Below, in pieces: positions 16,930-27,000 of a stretch of 64,000 bases of DNA (its first letter is position 1; each line of letters starts with the position of its first letter). The notes under the pieces are model-generated. The model was given only the letters and a program-made list of their open reading frames with translations, made no database searches and was not told the origin of the DNA. A program made the translations under genes and the position numbers. Source of the DNA: Diacronema lutheri (lineage: Eukaryota; Haptophyta; Pavlovophyceae; Pavlovales; Pavlovaceae); NCBI GenBank assembly GCA_019448385.1, contig JAGTXO010000012.1, forward strand, positions 890,501-954,500. Direction: 5' to 3'.

Positions 16930-19137
16930 TTAAAGGACAGTGCGCGAGAAGACCGCGCTCCCCAGCCTCCCCTTGGCGCGCTCACCGCGCGCCGTGTCGG
17001 GCTGGCCGGTGACGGCGATCACGCGCTCCCACGTGCGGCCGTTCGGCTCCATCATGCGCGGCGAGTTCGCCACGAGCGCGTTGATCGGGATGTACACGAG
17101 TCGGTTGTTGACCATCCCCACGCTGTACGCTGTGTACCACGCCTGCACTCGCACGCCGCAGCGCGCCGCGCGGCGATGGCGTGCGGTGGGCGCGCAGTAG
17201 GGCCAGGCGGGGAAGTGGGGCCGAACGAGCGAACCGGCGCACACGCAGCCGGCGCGGGCCGGCCGCACCATCGCGCCGTGCACCGCGTTCTGCGCGAGGA
17301 GCAAGCAGTAGATGGCGTCGGCGGCGTTTGCAGGCACCGAGCGAATCATGTACGACGGGTCGATGTACTTGACCGTCACCTTTTTGTGCGCAGAGCCAAA
17401 GTGAGTGCCGATGCGCTCCTTGAGCCACAAGCCGAGCTCGGGCAGCTTGCGGTTGCCGCCCGCGTCGACCGTCGCCGACTGCCCGAGGATCTCCTCGCCG
17501 GCGCCCTCCGCGACGACGACGAGCGCGTGCCCCTTTCGGTGCAGTACGCGCTCCAGGTGGCACAAGAGACCATGCTCGCCGTCCAGCACGACAGGCACCT
17601 CTGGCACGAGGCACAGGTCGACCTCGCCCGACGCGAGCGTCGCGTGCACGGCTATGAATCCGGACGAGCGCCCCATCAGCTTGACGATCCCGATGCCGTT
17701 GGGCAAATTGCACCGCGCCTCGACCTGCGCCGAGCGGATCGCCGCCTGCGCCTCCTCCACGGCCGTCGCAAAGCCAAACGAGCGGTCGATCAGATCAATG
17801 TCGTTGTCGATCGTCTTGGGAATGCCGACCACCTGCGCGCGGACGACCGGTGGGCGCCGGGCGCGCCGCGCGTGAGCGGGCGACCACGCGTGCCGCGCGC
17901 GCGGGTGCGCGCGGGTGCGCGCCGTGCGCCGCGCGCACCGCCACGTTGAGCTCGAGGCGGCGCGCCTCTTCGGCAATCTCGTTGGCCGCGCGGTGCGTGC
18001 CGTCGCCGCCGACGACGTACCTGGCGCGAGCGCGGGCGGGCGACGGCTCAGCGCGGCGTGCGCGCGCGTGCACGCCGGGCGCAGGGTGGCGGCGCGCGGC
18101 GCGCGATGCGCCAGCGGCGCGCGACGCGCGCGCTCGCACAGCTGGTTGATCGCGCGCTCCTGCAGAAAGTCGATGGTGCGGCGCAGATCGAAGGAGCCGC
18201 GCCCGCTGCCCAACAGCGTGCCGCCCTGGTGCTGCAGCCCGACCACCGCGTCGAGGGTCAGATCGACCGGCTCGCACCCCGCCTCGTCCGCGCGGAAGCC
18301 CTGGTAGCCGCCGCGCACGCCCAGCACACCGTGCACGCCGTAGAGCGAGAGGAGCGTGCGCACGAGCCCCTGGATGATGTTGTTCAGCCCGGGGCACAGC
18401 CCGCCGCACGTGACGATCGCCGCGCGCACGAGCGACGGGTCAAAGTGCAGCGACGCGCGCGGGCCGGCGCGCAAGTAAGCGGTGGTCACAGCGGGCGAGC
18501 CACGCTTGCGCACAATGTCGCGCAGCACGACGTCCGACACGCCGAGCAGCTGGTGGTAGGGCTGCTGCAGCGGCTCATCGGCGGCGCCGTCGCCGCCCAC
18601 GCCGAGACCCATCACGTTGGTCACGCCGGCTGGTCGTGCGTACTGCGAGAGGTGCGGCACGGCGAGCACGAACACGTCGGACAGCGTAATGTCGGCCAGC
18701 CGCACGAGCTCGCAGTTGAAGCCCTGCGGGTGCCGGCGCACAAACTCCGCCGTCACGAGCTCGTGCGCGCGCTGCCACTTGCCGGCCGCCGAGCCGCGGC
18801 CGACATGGGCTGCGGGGGCTCGGCCGGCGCAGGCCCCTCCCGATCGGGCTCGGCCGGCGCAGGCCCCTCCCGATCGGACGGTGCAAGCCGGGCCTCGCTC
18901 GGTGCAAGCCGGGCCTCGCTCTCTTTGCGGGAGAAGAAGCCCATCAAACTCGCCCTCTGCGAGCGCGCTTGTCGTCGGACTGGTGCCCGGCGCAGCAACG
19001 CCGGGAGATTTCCAAGAATTGGTGTGGGAGGGAGTTCCAACCCGCGGGCTTCCTCCAGTGTCCGCTTCCTCCAGTGCCGCACGGCCGCGCCCACGCGCAG
19101 GAACAGCGCAGGCGGGCGGGGAAACAGGCGCGGACAT
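16930..19137 (-). CDS. PFK: ATP-dependent 6-phosphofructokinase, plant type
   Basis: Exons on the minus strand: 18140..19137, 17939..18020, 17269..17832 and 16930..17142, phase-consistent GT-AG, about 618 residues. Motifs of the group III (plant/PPi-like) PFK family: 'AAIVTCGGLCPGLNNIIQG', 'YVVGGDGTHRAANEIAEEA' (GGDGT, as in ATP-dependent members; PPi enzymes have GGDD), 'VVGIPKTIDNDIDLIDRSFG', 'GIVKLMGRSSGFIAVHATLA', 'AEGAGEEILG' and 'KYIDPSYMIRSVPANA'. It phosphorylates fructose 6-phosphate in glycolysis. The 5' end is unclear: the in-frame ATG is at 19137, yet a more natural-looking N-terminus ('MGFFSRKESEARLAPSE') starts at 18944 in another frame, with 21-bp and 30-bp direct repeats. Core confident, start not. 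Confidence 0.88.
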   Translation of the reverse strand: MSAPVSPPACAVPARGRGRAALEEADTGGSPRVGTPSHTNSWKSPGVAAPGTSPTTSALAEGEFDGLLLPQRERGPACTERGPACTVRSGGACAGRARSGGACAGRAPAAHVGRGSAAGKWQRAHELVTAEFVRRHPQGFNCELVRLADITLSDVFVLAVPHLSQYARPAGVTNVMGLGVGGDGAADEPLQQPYHQLLGVSDVVLRDIVRKRGSPAVTTAYLRAGPRASLHFDPSLVRAAIVTCGGLCPGLNNIIQGLVRTLLSLYGVHGVLGVRGGYQGFRADEAGCEPVDLTLDAVVGLQHQGGTLLGSGRGSFDLRRTIDFLQERAINQLCERARRAPLAHRAPRAATLRPACTRAHAALSRRPPALAPGTSSAATARTARPTRLPKRRAASSSTWRCARRTARTRAHPRARHAWSPAHARRARRPPVVRAQVVGIPKTIDNDIDLIDRSFGFATAVEEAQAAIRSAQVEARCNLPNGIGIVKLMGRSSGFIAVHATLASGEVDLCLVPEVPVVLDGEHGLLCHLERVLHRKGHALVVVAEGAGEEILGQSATVDAGGNRKLPELGLWLKERIGTHFGSAHKKVTVKYIDPSYMIRSVPANAADAIYCLLLAQNAVHGAMVRPARAGCVCAGSLVRPHFPAWPYCAPTARHRRAARCGVRVQAWYTAYSVGMVNNRLVYIPINALVANSPRMMEPNGRTWERVIAVTGQPDTARGERAKGRLGSAVFSRTVL

Positions 19138-19319
19138 CGACTGGCGACTCGCGGCGGCAGCACGCAGAGCACTCTCACTGCGCGGATGGCATTGCAGGTG
19201 CGCTCGTGCGTCGCTCGAGTCTCGACGCCACCGCTTCCGGGTTCGCAACCTCCGGCCTGGTGAGCTGCCAGGGCGGTCAGCGGCACGGCTGGCGGGCGCC
19301 TGCTCGCGCGTTGCGCCGC

Positions 19320-19815
19320 TCAGCGTCCGCGTGTCACCTCCATGGTCGCCGTGCCGTTGTGCAGCGCTTCGCTCGGCCCGTCGGCACGTTGGACCAACTC
19401 GCCGCGACCTGCGGCAAAGTGCGCGGCGGACGGCTGCGCAGAGCCGCGCGTGTCGGCTGCGTGCATGTAGCCCGAGATTACAAAGATGACACCGAGGATG
19501 ACGGCCACCGCTGCGGCGCGAGCGCAGCGGCGTGGGACACAGCGATCCGTCGCGCGCTTGGTCAGCGTGCCTCGCGCGCGCTGGGTGGGCGCGCGGGCGT
19601 AAACGCGCACGCGGCGCGACGAGCGGGGCGGCGCATGTACCGGCCGTGCGCTTGAGCACCGTGTGCCTCGGCGCCTCGCGCTTGAACGGGTTGTTCGCGG
19701 CGTACCACGCTGCATCCATGAGCTCACGCGTCCGCCATTCTTCCCAGCGTGGCGGAAAGGGACGCGCGGGAGCGAACTCGGGGGCGGAGCGGGGGAGGGC
19801 CGCAGGCGAGGCCAT
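19320..19815 (-). CDS. Small single-pass membrane protein, unrecognised
   Basis: Two exons, 19641..19815 and 19320..19510 (GT-AG), 121 residues. The N-terminal part is Pro/Ala-rich with 'PPRWEEWRTRELMDAAWYAA' and 'NNPFKREAPRHTVLKRT', then one transmembrane helix ('AVILGVIFVISGY') and a short hydrophilic tail. Size and layout resemble small inner-membrane subunits of mitochondrial complexes, but I cannot assign a family. The start codon at 19815 is the first in the frame and overlaps the start codon of VPS26 on the other strand within one CATG; a start at 19719 would remove that overlap and lose the 'WEEW' segment. Confidence 0.6.
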
Positions 19816-20972
19816 GGTGCGCTCGCGGCGCGCGGTGCGGCCGCGCCGCGGCCGCGTATCGCTCTGCGCACCCGTGCTGAGCAGGCGTCGCGCGCCTGCG
19901 CCGTCTGCGCCGCCCGCAGGCCTCGCTCTTTGGCTTTGTGGGCGCGAGCCCGACGATTCACATCGCGCTCGCGGATGCGGACACGCGCAAGCGCGTGCCG
20001 GTGACGGTGGGCGGCAAGGCGAGCGAGCTGTACCTCTTCATGGCGCAGGATGACGTGCGCGGCACGGTCACCGTTGAGCCACCCAAGGGCAAATCGCGCC
20101 TGGAGCACATGGGGATCAAGATTGAGTTGATAGGCAGGATCGGTGCGAGCGGCTGCGCGGCGTGCGCGCGGCGCGGGGCATGCGCTTGGGGCTCTCGCGC
20201 GCGAAAGGGCGTGCGCGCCCACGTGTTCCTCTTCCTCCGGCGCCGCGCTGCGCCGCGCCGTCCGCCGCGCGTGCGCGCTCGCGTGCGCGCAGAGGTTGCG
20301 AATGACCGTGCGGGCCGCTCCGAGTTCACGTCGCTGCTGCGCGAGCTCGAGCCGGCGGGCGAGCTGAGCGGCGTGCGGCAGCTGCCGTTCGAGTTTGCCA
20401 ACGTGGAGAAGCAGTTCGAGTCGTACGACGGCATCAACGTGCGGCTGCGCTACGTGCTCAAGGTGACGATCGCGCGGCAGTACAATTCAAATGTGAGCGC
20501 CGAGCTTGAGCTGCGCGTGCACGTGCTCTCGTACGAGCCGGAGATCAACTCGTCGATCAAGATGGAGGTGGGGATCGAGGACTGCCTGCACATCGAGTTT
20601 GAGTACAACCGCGCCAAGTACCACCTGCGCGACGTGATCCTCGGCCGCATCCACTTTTTGCTCGTGCGGATTAAGATCAAGCATATGGAGCTCGCGATCA
20701 TCAAGCGCGAGCAGTGCGGCTCGGGTGGCGGCGCGTACAACGAGTCGGAGACGGTCACCAAGTTTGAGGTGATGGACGGCGCACCCGTCCGCTCCGAGTC
20801 GATCCCGATCCGGCTCTTCTTGTCGGGCTTTGACCAGCTCACACCGACGATGCGAAACGTGAACAACAAGTTCTCGGTCAAGTACTTCCTCAACCTGGTG
20901 CTCATCGACGAAGAGGACAGGCGCTACTTCAAGCAGCAGGAGATCACACTCTGGCGCAAGCTCTGTGTCTGA
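19814..20972 (+). CDS. VPS26: Retromer subunit VPS26
   Basis: Exons 19814..19816 (only the ATG), 19920..20142 and 20293..20972, GT-AG, 301 residues. The protein begins 'MASLFGFVGASPTIHIAL' and shows the arrestin-like VPS26 fold throughout: 'RLEHMGIKIELIGRIE', 'YDGINVRLRYVLKVTIAR', 'SSIKMEVGIEDCLHIEFEYN', 'KYHLRDVILGRIHFLLVRIK', 'MDGAPVRSESIPIRLFLSG' and 'KYFLNLVLIDEEDRRYFKQQ'. VPS26 is the arrestin-like component of the retromer cargo complex (VPS35-VPS29-VPS26) that recycles receptors from endosomes to the Golgi. The first coding exon of a single codon is inferred because a clean GTGCGC donor follows an ATG at the right phase; the remainder is certain. Confidence 0.93.
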
Positions 20973-21087
20973 CTTTCGGAGGGCCAGAGGCCACAGGCCC
21001 ACAGCTCACAGTTGCACAGCCACGGCCGTGTTTGAACGGCGGGTGCGCTTCGGCGGGAAAAGCGCGCGATGGCGTAGACGATTGTCC

Positions 21088-24000
21088 ATGGACATCTTCC
21101 CCGACGCGATCGCCACGCCGGAGGACGAGGGCGGGCCGGCCGTCGGCGGCATGCTGGCCGCGGGCTCGCCAGCGGCTGCCAGCCTTGCGCGTGCGCTGAG
21201 CAATATCACAAACGACGCGCCGCTCTCCGCACGGAGCGCAAAGGGCGCGCGGACGCCCGCGCCGTCACCGCGCGCCGCCACGCCGCGCGCTCTCACGCCG
21301 CGCGGCACGCTGCCGCATCGCGCGAGCACCACACTCGCGCATGGGCGCGCGCTAGACGGCGTGCCCAGCGCCGGGCTCGCCGCCCCTTGGTCCGGCGGCG
21401 GGCGGGGGCGCAGCGACGCGCCGCGCGCGCTCGCGTCGCCGCGCTCCTCACCGTGGCGGGCGCCTGAGCAGTTTGCCACCGACGGCGAGATCGAGGGCGA
21501 GGGCGAGAGCGACGCGTCGGCCTTGGGACAGGAGCCGCTCGACGCCCTGCTTGACGAGGCCGAGCGCACGGCCGTCGAGTTGGGCGGCGATGGCGGCGGC
21601 GGCGGCGGCGCCGAGCTCGCGACGCTCGCACGTCGCGCTCGCGCGCTCGCACACGAGCTGCGCGCGCAGCGCGAGCTGGGCGCGGCCGAGCGGTCTCGCT
21701 TCGCCGGCGCGCTCGCTGCGGAGCGCGTGCGTGCCACCGCCGAGCTCGACCGTCAGCGCGCGTCCGCGGCCGCGCAGCTGCGCGCGGCGCGCGCGCTCGA
21801 CGAGGCGCAGCGCGCGGCGCTCGTCGCCGAGTGCGAGCAGCGTGTGCGCGTCGCCGAGCTGGTGCGCGGCGGCGGTGGCGGCGGAAGCGGCCGCGTCGAC
21901 GATGCTTCGCACGACGAGCGCGAGCGTTTGCGCGCCGAGCTCGACCGCAGCGCGGCCGCGCTGCGCGCGCTCGGCGCGGCCGCGCGCGCGCGCGAGTCTG
22001 AGATCGACACGGCGCTCGCGACCATCGACGCGGACGCGCGGGGCCGCGTGCGCGAGGCGGAGGAGGCGGCGGAGGCGCGCGTGCGCGCGCTCGAGCGCGC
22101 ACACGCGCGCAAGCTGGGCGCGCTGCGCGCCGCCGCCGTCGAGCACTCGCGCGGCGCGGCGGCGGACGCGCGCGCGGCGCGCGACGCCCTTTGCCGCGAG
22201 CGCGACAATGCGCGCCGCGCCGAGCGCGCGGCGCGTGCCGACGCGATGGCGAGCGCGGCCGCGCTGCGCGACGGGACGGCCGCGCACGCCGCCGCCGAGG
22301 CGCTGCTGCGCGCGTCGCTCGCCGCCGAGCGGCAGGGCGCGCGCGAGGCGTCGCGCGAGCTGGCCGCCGTGCTCGCGCCGCGCGAAGCGGCCGGCGCCAA
22401 CCGTGCCGCTGACGGCGCCGACGCGCTCGCGGCGGCCGAGGCGGATATCGCGCTGCGTGGCGCGGCCGCCGCCGTCTCCGCCGCGCTCGCGCGCGCGGAC
22501 GAGCGCTGGGCGGGCTGGTGGGCCGCTGCGGCCGGGCCGGCGAGCGGCGCGTGCGCGTCGGCCGCGCCTCACGTCGTCGTCCGGCTGCCGGCCGCGCTCG
22601 CCGGCGCGCCGTCGTGCGCGCCGCAGCTGCCGCGCGCGCTACGCGCCGCGCCCGCGCAGGGCGCCGGGCCGCCGCGTCCGCCTTCGCCGCCGCTGGCCGG
22701 CGCCAACGCCACCGCCACCGCCACCGCCGACGCCACCGGCGACGGCGCGCGCGCGACGGCGCCGCCGACGCGTCGGCCGTCTCCCGACGCGAAGGGCGGC
22801 GGGCGGGAGGGCGGCGGGCGGGAGGGCGGCGATTTCGGCGCGGTGGGCGAGCTCGGCGCGCGCGCGGACGACGCGGCTGATGCGCACAGCGCACGGCTTC
22901 GCGAGCGGCTGGCGCGCGCCGACGCGGAGGCGGCGCAGGCGTCCGACGAGCTCGCCGCCGCGCGCGCCGCCGCGCGTGCCGAGCTCGCACGCGCGGCCGC
23001 AGAGGCGGAGGAGCGGCTGCGCGCGAGCGAGGCGGGCGCGCGCGCGCTCGGCCTTCAGCTCGCGTCCGCGCGCGCGGAGGCGGCGAGCGCCGCCGCGCAG
23101 CTCAGCGAGGCGCTCGGCGAGCGCGCGCGCGAGGCGGACGCGCGCCGGGCGGCGGAGGGCGCGGCGGCTGATGCGACGGCGGCGCTCGCCGCCGAGCTCG
23201 ACGTCGCGCGCGCGGACGTGGCCGGCGCGACGGCCAGCGCGGCGGCGGCGCAGAGCGCGAGCAGCGCGGCGCGCGCCGAGTGCGCGGCGCTCGCCGCCGC
23301 GCTGCGCGACGCCGACACGACGCTCGCGCGCGCGCGCGCCTCCGAGCGCGACGCGGCCGCGGCAGCCGCGCAGGCCCTTGCGGACGCGCAGGCGCGCGCG
23401 GGTGATGCGCCCGGCGAGGTGGCGCGCGCGGAGCGCGATGCGCGCGCCGAGGCGGCGTGGCAGGCGGGGCGCGAGCGCGGCGCGGCGGACGCGGCGGACG
23501 CGGCGGCCCAACTCGCCGCCGCCGAGGTCGCGCGCGCGTGGGCGGCCGCGCGCGAGGCGGCCGCGCGCGCCGAGGCGGCGGCCGCTGACGCGCACGCGGC
23601 GGGCGCGGCGCGCGCCGACGCGAGCGCGCGAGCGGCCGATGCGGAGGCGCGCGCGCGTGCGCAGGCGGCCGCGGCGTCCGCCGCGCACGCGATCGTTCGC
23701 GACGAGCTCGACGCCGCGCGCGCGCTCGGCGGCGCACGCGAGGCAGCCGCGGCGAGCGCGCGCGCTGCCGCGTCGCGCGCGGCCGTGGAGACGGGCGTGT
23801 GGCGCGACCGCGCAGATGCGGCGGGCCGACGCGCGCACGACGCGGCCTGCGCGGCGGCGCGCGCGCGCGCTCGCGCGCGCGCGCTTGAGGCTGCGCTACG
23901 CGACGCCGACGGCGAGCTGCAGCAGCAGCGCGCCGCGGCACCGTCGGTAGCGCCGGCTGTGCCCCCGACGCCGGTGCAAGCCGAGCGGGGCGCGCAGGCG

Positions 24001-27000
24001 GCCGAGCAGCCGCCGCAGCCGCTGCGGCCGCCGATCGAGGCGCGGCCGGCGCGCGCCGAGCCCCGCTCGCCCCGCGCCGCGAGCGCCGCGACGGCGGCCG
24101 CGGCGGCCGCTGCGGCTATCGACGCGGCCGCCGAGCGCGCGCGCGCCGAGCGCGCGGAGGAGGCTGCGGGCTCGGCAGCGGTCGCGGCGGCGGTCGAGGC
24201 GGAGCGCGCCGCGTCGTTTGAGCGCGTCGCGGCCGACGCGCGCGCGCGCGCGCGCGACGAGCGCGCGCGCGCGGACGAGGCGCTCGCGGCCGCGGCCGCG
24301 GCGGGGGCGCGCGCCGACGGCGCGGAGGCGCGCGGCTCGGCGATTGGCGCCGAGTGCGCGGCGCTGCGCTGCGCGCTGCGCGCAGCGGGCGGCGCGCTCG
24401 CAGACGCGGACGCTGACCTGGACGGCGCGCTGCGCTGCGCGGCCGATTCGGCCTCCGAGACGAATGGCGCGCTGCGCGCGCTCGCCGACGCGCGCGCAGA
24501 CGCGATCGGCGCGCAGCGCGCGGCGGGCCGCGCGGCGTCGGCGGAAGCGGCGGCGCGCGCGGCAGCGGGCGCGGCGGACGCGCGCGCGGGCAGCGCGGCG
24601 GACGACTCGTCGCGCCACGCCGCGCGCCTCGCGCGCGCGTCCGCCGAGGCCGCGCTGCTCGGCGCTGAGCTGCGCTGCGAGGAGGCGGCAGCGGCGGGCG
24701 CGCGCGGCTCGCTGCGCGAGGCGGCCGTCGCGCTGCGCGCGCACCGCGCGGCGGCGGAGGAGGCGGCGGCCGCGCTCGGCGTCGAGCGCGCGCGCTGCGC
24801 GCGGCTCGACGACGCGGCACGCGACGCGGACGCGCGGCGCCGCACGACGGGCGACGACGTGGCGGCCGTGCGCGCCGCGTCGGCGGGCGACGACACGGCC
24901 GTCGCGCTCGCCACCACGGCGCAGGCGGACGTCGCGCGCGACGCGGCCGCGCGCGGCGCGAGCGAGGCGGCGGCGGCGTGGGCTGTGCTGCGCGCCGACC
25001 TCACGACGATGCGCGGCGCCGTCGCCGAGCTCGCGCGCGGCGCCGCGGCTGACGCGGAGCGAGCCGCCGCGGCGGAGGCAGACGTGGTGCGCGCGCGCGC
25101 GGTCGGCGCGGCGGCGCAGGCCGACACGTCGCGCGCCGCCGCCGCTGGTCGGGCGGGCGCCGCCGCCCTCGCCGCCGCGCTGCACGACGCCGACTGCGCG
25201 CTCGACGCCGCCGCGCGCGACGCGCACGGCGCGCGCGCGCGCGCGCGCGCGGCCGAGCGGCTGGCGGCCGAGTCGACGGCGGCGGCCGCGCAGCTGCGCG
25301 ACGAGTCCACGGCGGCGCGCGACGGCGCGGACGTCGCGCGCCGCGCCGCGGCGGCGGCGGGCGGCGCGCGCCGCGCCGCCGAGACGCGCGCGGCCACGGC
25401 CGTGCTCGAGCTGCACGCGCTCGGGGCGGCGTGCGAGGCGGATGCGGCGGACGCGCGCGCCACGCTCGGCGCGTTGCGCGCCGATCTAGCGCGCGCGGAC
25501 GACGCGATGCGCGACGCGCGGGCCGGCGCCGATGCGGCACTCGCGCGGTTGCGCGCTGAGCGCGATGCCGCGGCTGCCGCGGCATCGGCCGCCGCGGAGG
25601 ACGCGGCCGCGGCGCACGCCGCGCGCGCGCTGGCGGACGCAGCGCGCGACGGCGCGCTCGGCCGGGTGGCGGACGCGGAGATGCGCGCGGCAAGCGCCGT
25701 GAGGGCGGCGGAGGCAGCTGACGCCGCGCGCGCCGCGCTTCGCGCACCGTCCGTGCCGCGGCCCGGCCTCGCGCTGCGCGACGGCGTTGGCGCCGCCGAG
25801 CTGGCCGGCCTGCGCGAGGGTGCGGCCGCCGCGCGCAGGCAGCGCCACGTCTTCCTCGAGGCGATGGCCGCCGCGCTGTCTGAGGCCGACGTGTGTGCGG
25901 CCGCGGCGGCTGACGACACGCGCCGGCTGGGCGTGAAGCTCGTTGCCGCACGCAAGGGCGCGGCGCAGGCGCAGGCGCGGGCGGAGGAGGCGAGCGAGCG
26001 CCTTGGTGCAGACCTCGCCGCCGCGCGCAAGGGCGCGGCGCAGGCGGAGGAGGCGAGCGAGCGCCTGGGTGCAGAGCTTGCCGCCGCGCGCAAGGGCGCG
26101 GCGCAGGCGGAGGAGGCGAGCGAGCGCCTGGCTGCAGAGCTTGCCGCCGCGCGCAAGGGCGCGGCTCAGGCGGAAGAGGCGAGCGAGCGCCTGGGTGCAG
26201 AGCTTGCCGCCGTACGCAAGGGTGCGGCGCAGGCGGAGGAGGCGAGCGAGCGCCTGGCTGCAGAGCTTGCCGCCGCGCGCAAGGGCGCGGCTCAGGCGGA
26301 AGAGGCGAGCGAGCGCCTGGGTGCAGAGCTTGCCGCCGCGCGCAAGGGCGCGGCGCAGGCGGAGGAGGCGAGCGAGCGCCTGGCTGCAGAGCTCGCCGCC
26401 GCGCGCAAGGGCGCGGCTCAGGCGGAAGAGGCGAGCGAGCGCCTGGCTGCAGAGCTTGCCGCCGCACGCAAGGGCGCGGCGCAGGCGGAGGAGGCGAGCG
26501 AGCGCCTGGCTGCAGAGCTTGCCGCCGCACGCAAGGGCGCGGCGCAGGCGGAGGCGGAGGCTGAGGAGGCGAGCGAGCGCCTGGGTGCAGAGCTTGCCGC
26601 CGCGCGCAAGGGCGCGGCGCAGGCGGAGGAGGCGAGCGAGCGCCTGGCTGCAGAGCTCGCCGCCGCGCGCAAGGGCGCGGCTCAGGCGGAAGAGGCGAGC
26701 GAGCGCCTGGGTGCAGAGCTTGCCGCCGTACGCAAGGGTGCGGCGCAGGCGGAGGAGGCGAGCGAGCGCCTGGCTGCAGAGCTCGCTGCAGCGCGCAAGG
26801 GCGCGGCGCAGGCGGAGGAGGCGAGCGAGCGCCTGGGTGCGGAGCTTGCCGCCGCGCTCGATGGGCGCAAGGCAAGCGCCGTGCAGCTGCACGCCGCTCG
26901 TGAGGAGCTCGATGCGGCGCTACGCGCTTCGGCAGGTGAGCAGATCGCGGCCGTTTCGGAGCTCGCCGTTGCACGCACAGCGCGCGAGCGAGCCGAATTA

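Noticed and set aside
23055-26156. A 1,033-residue Ser/Ala-rich minus-strand open frame
   Set aside because: It is the antisense shadow of the kinesin stalk: GCN/CGN-rich codons keep all frames open in this GC-rich DNA. The sense frame has the heptad pattern and joins the motor.
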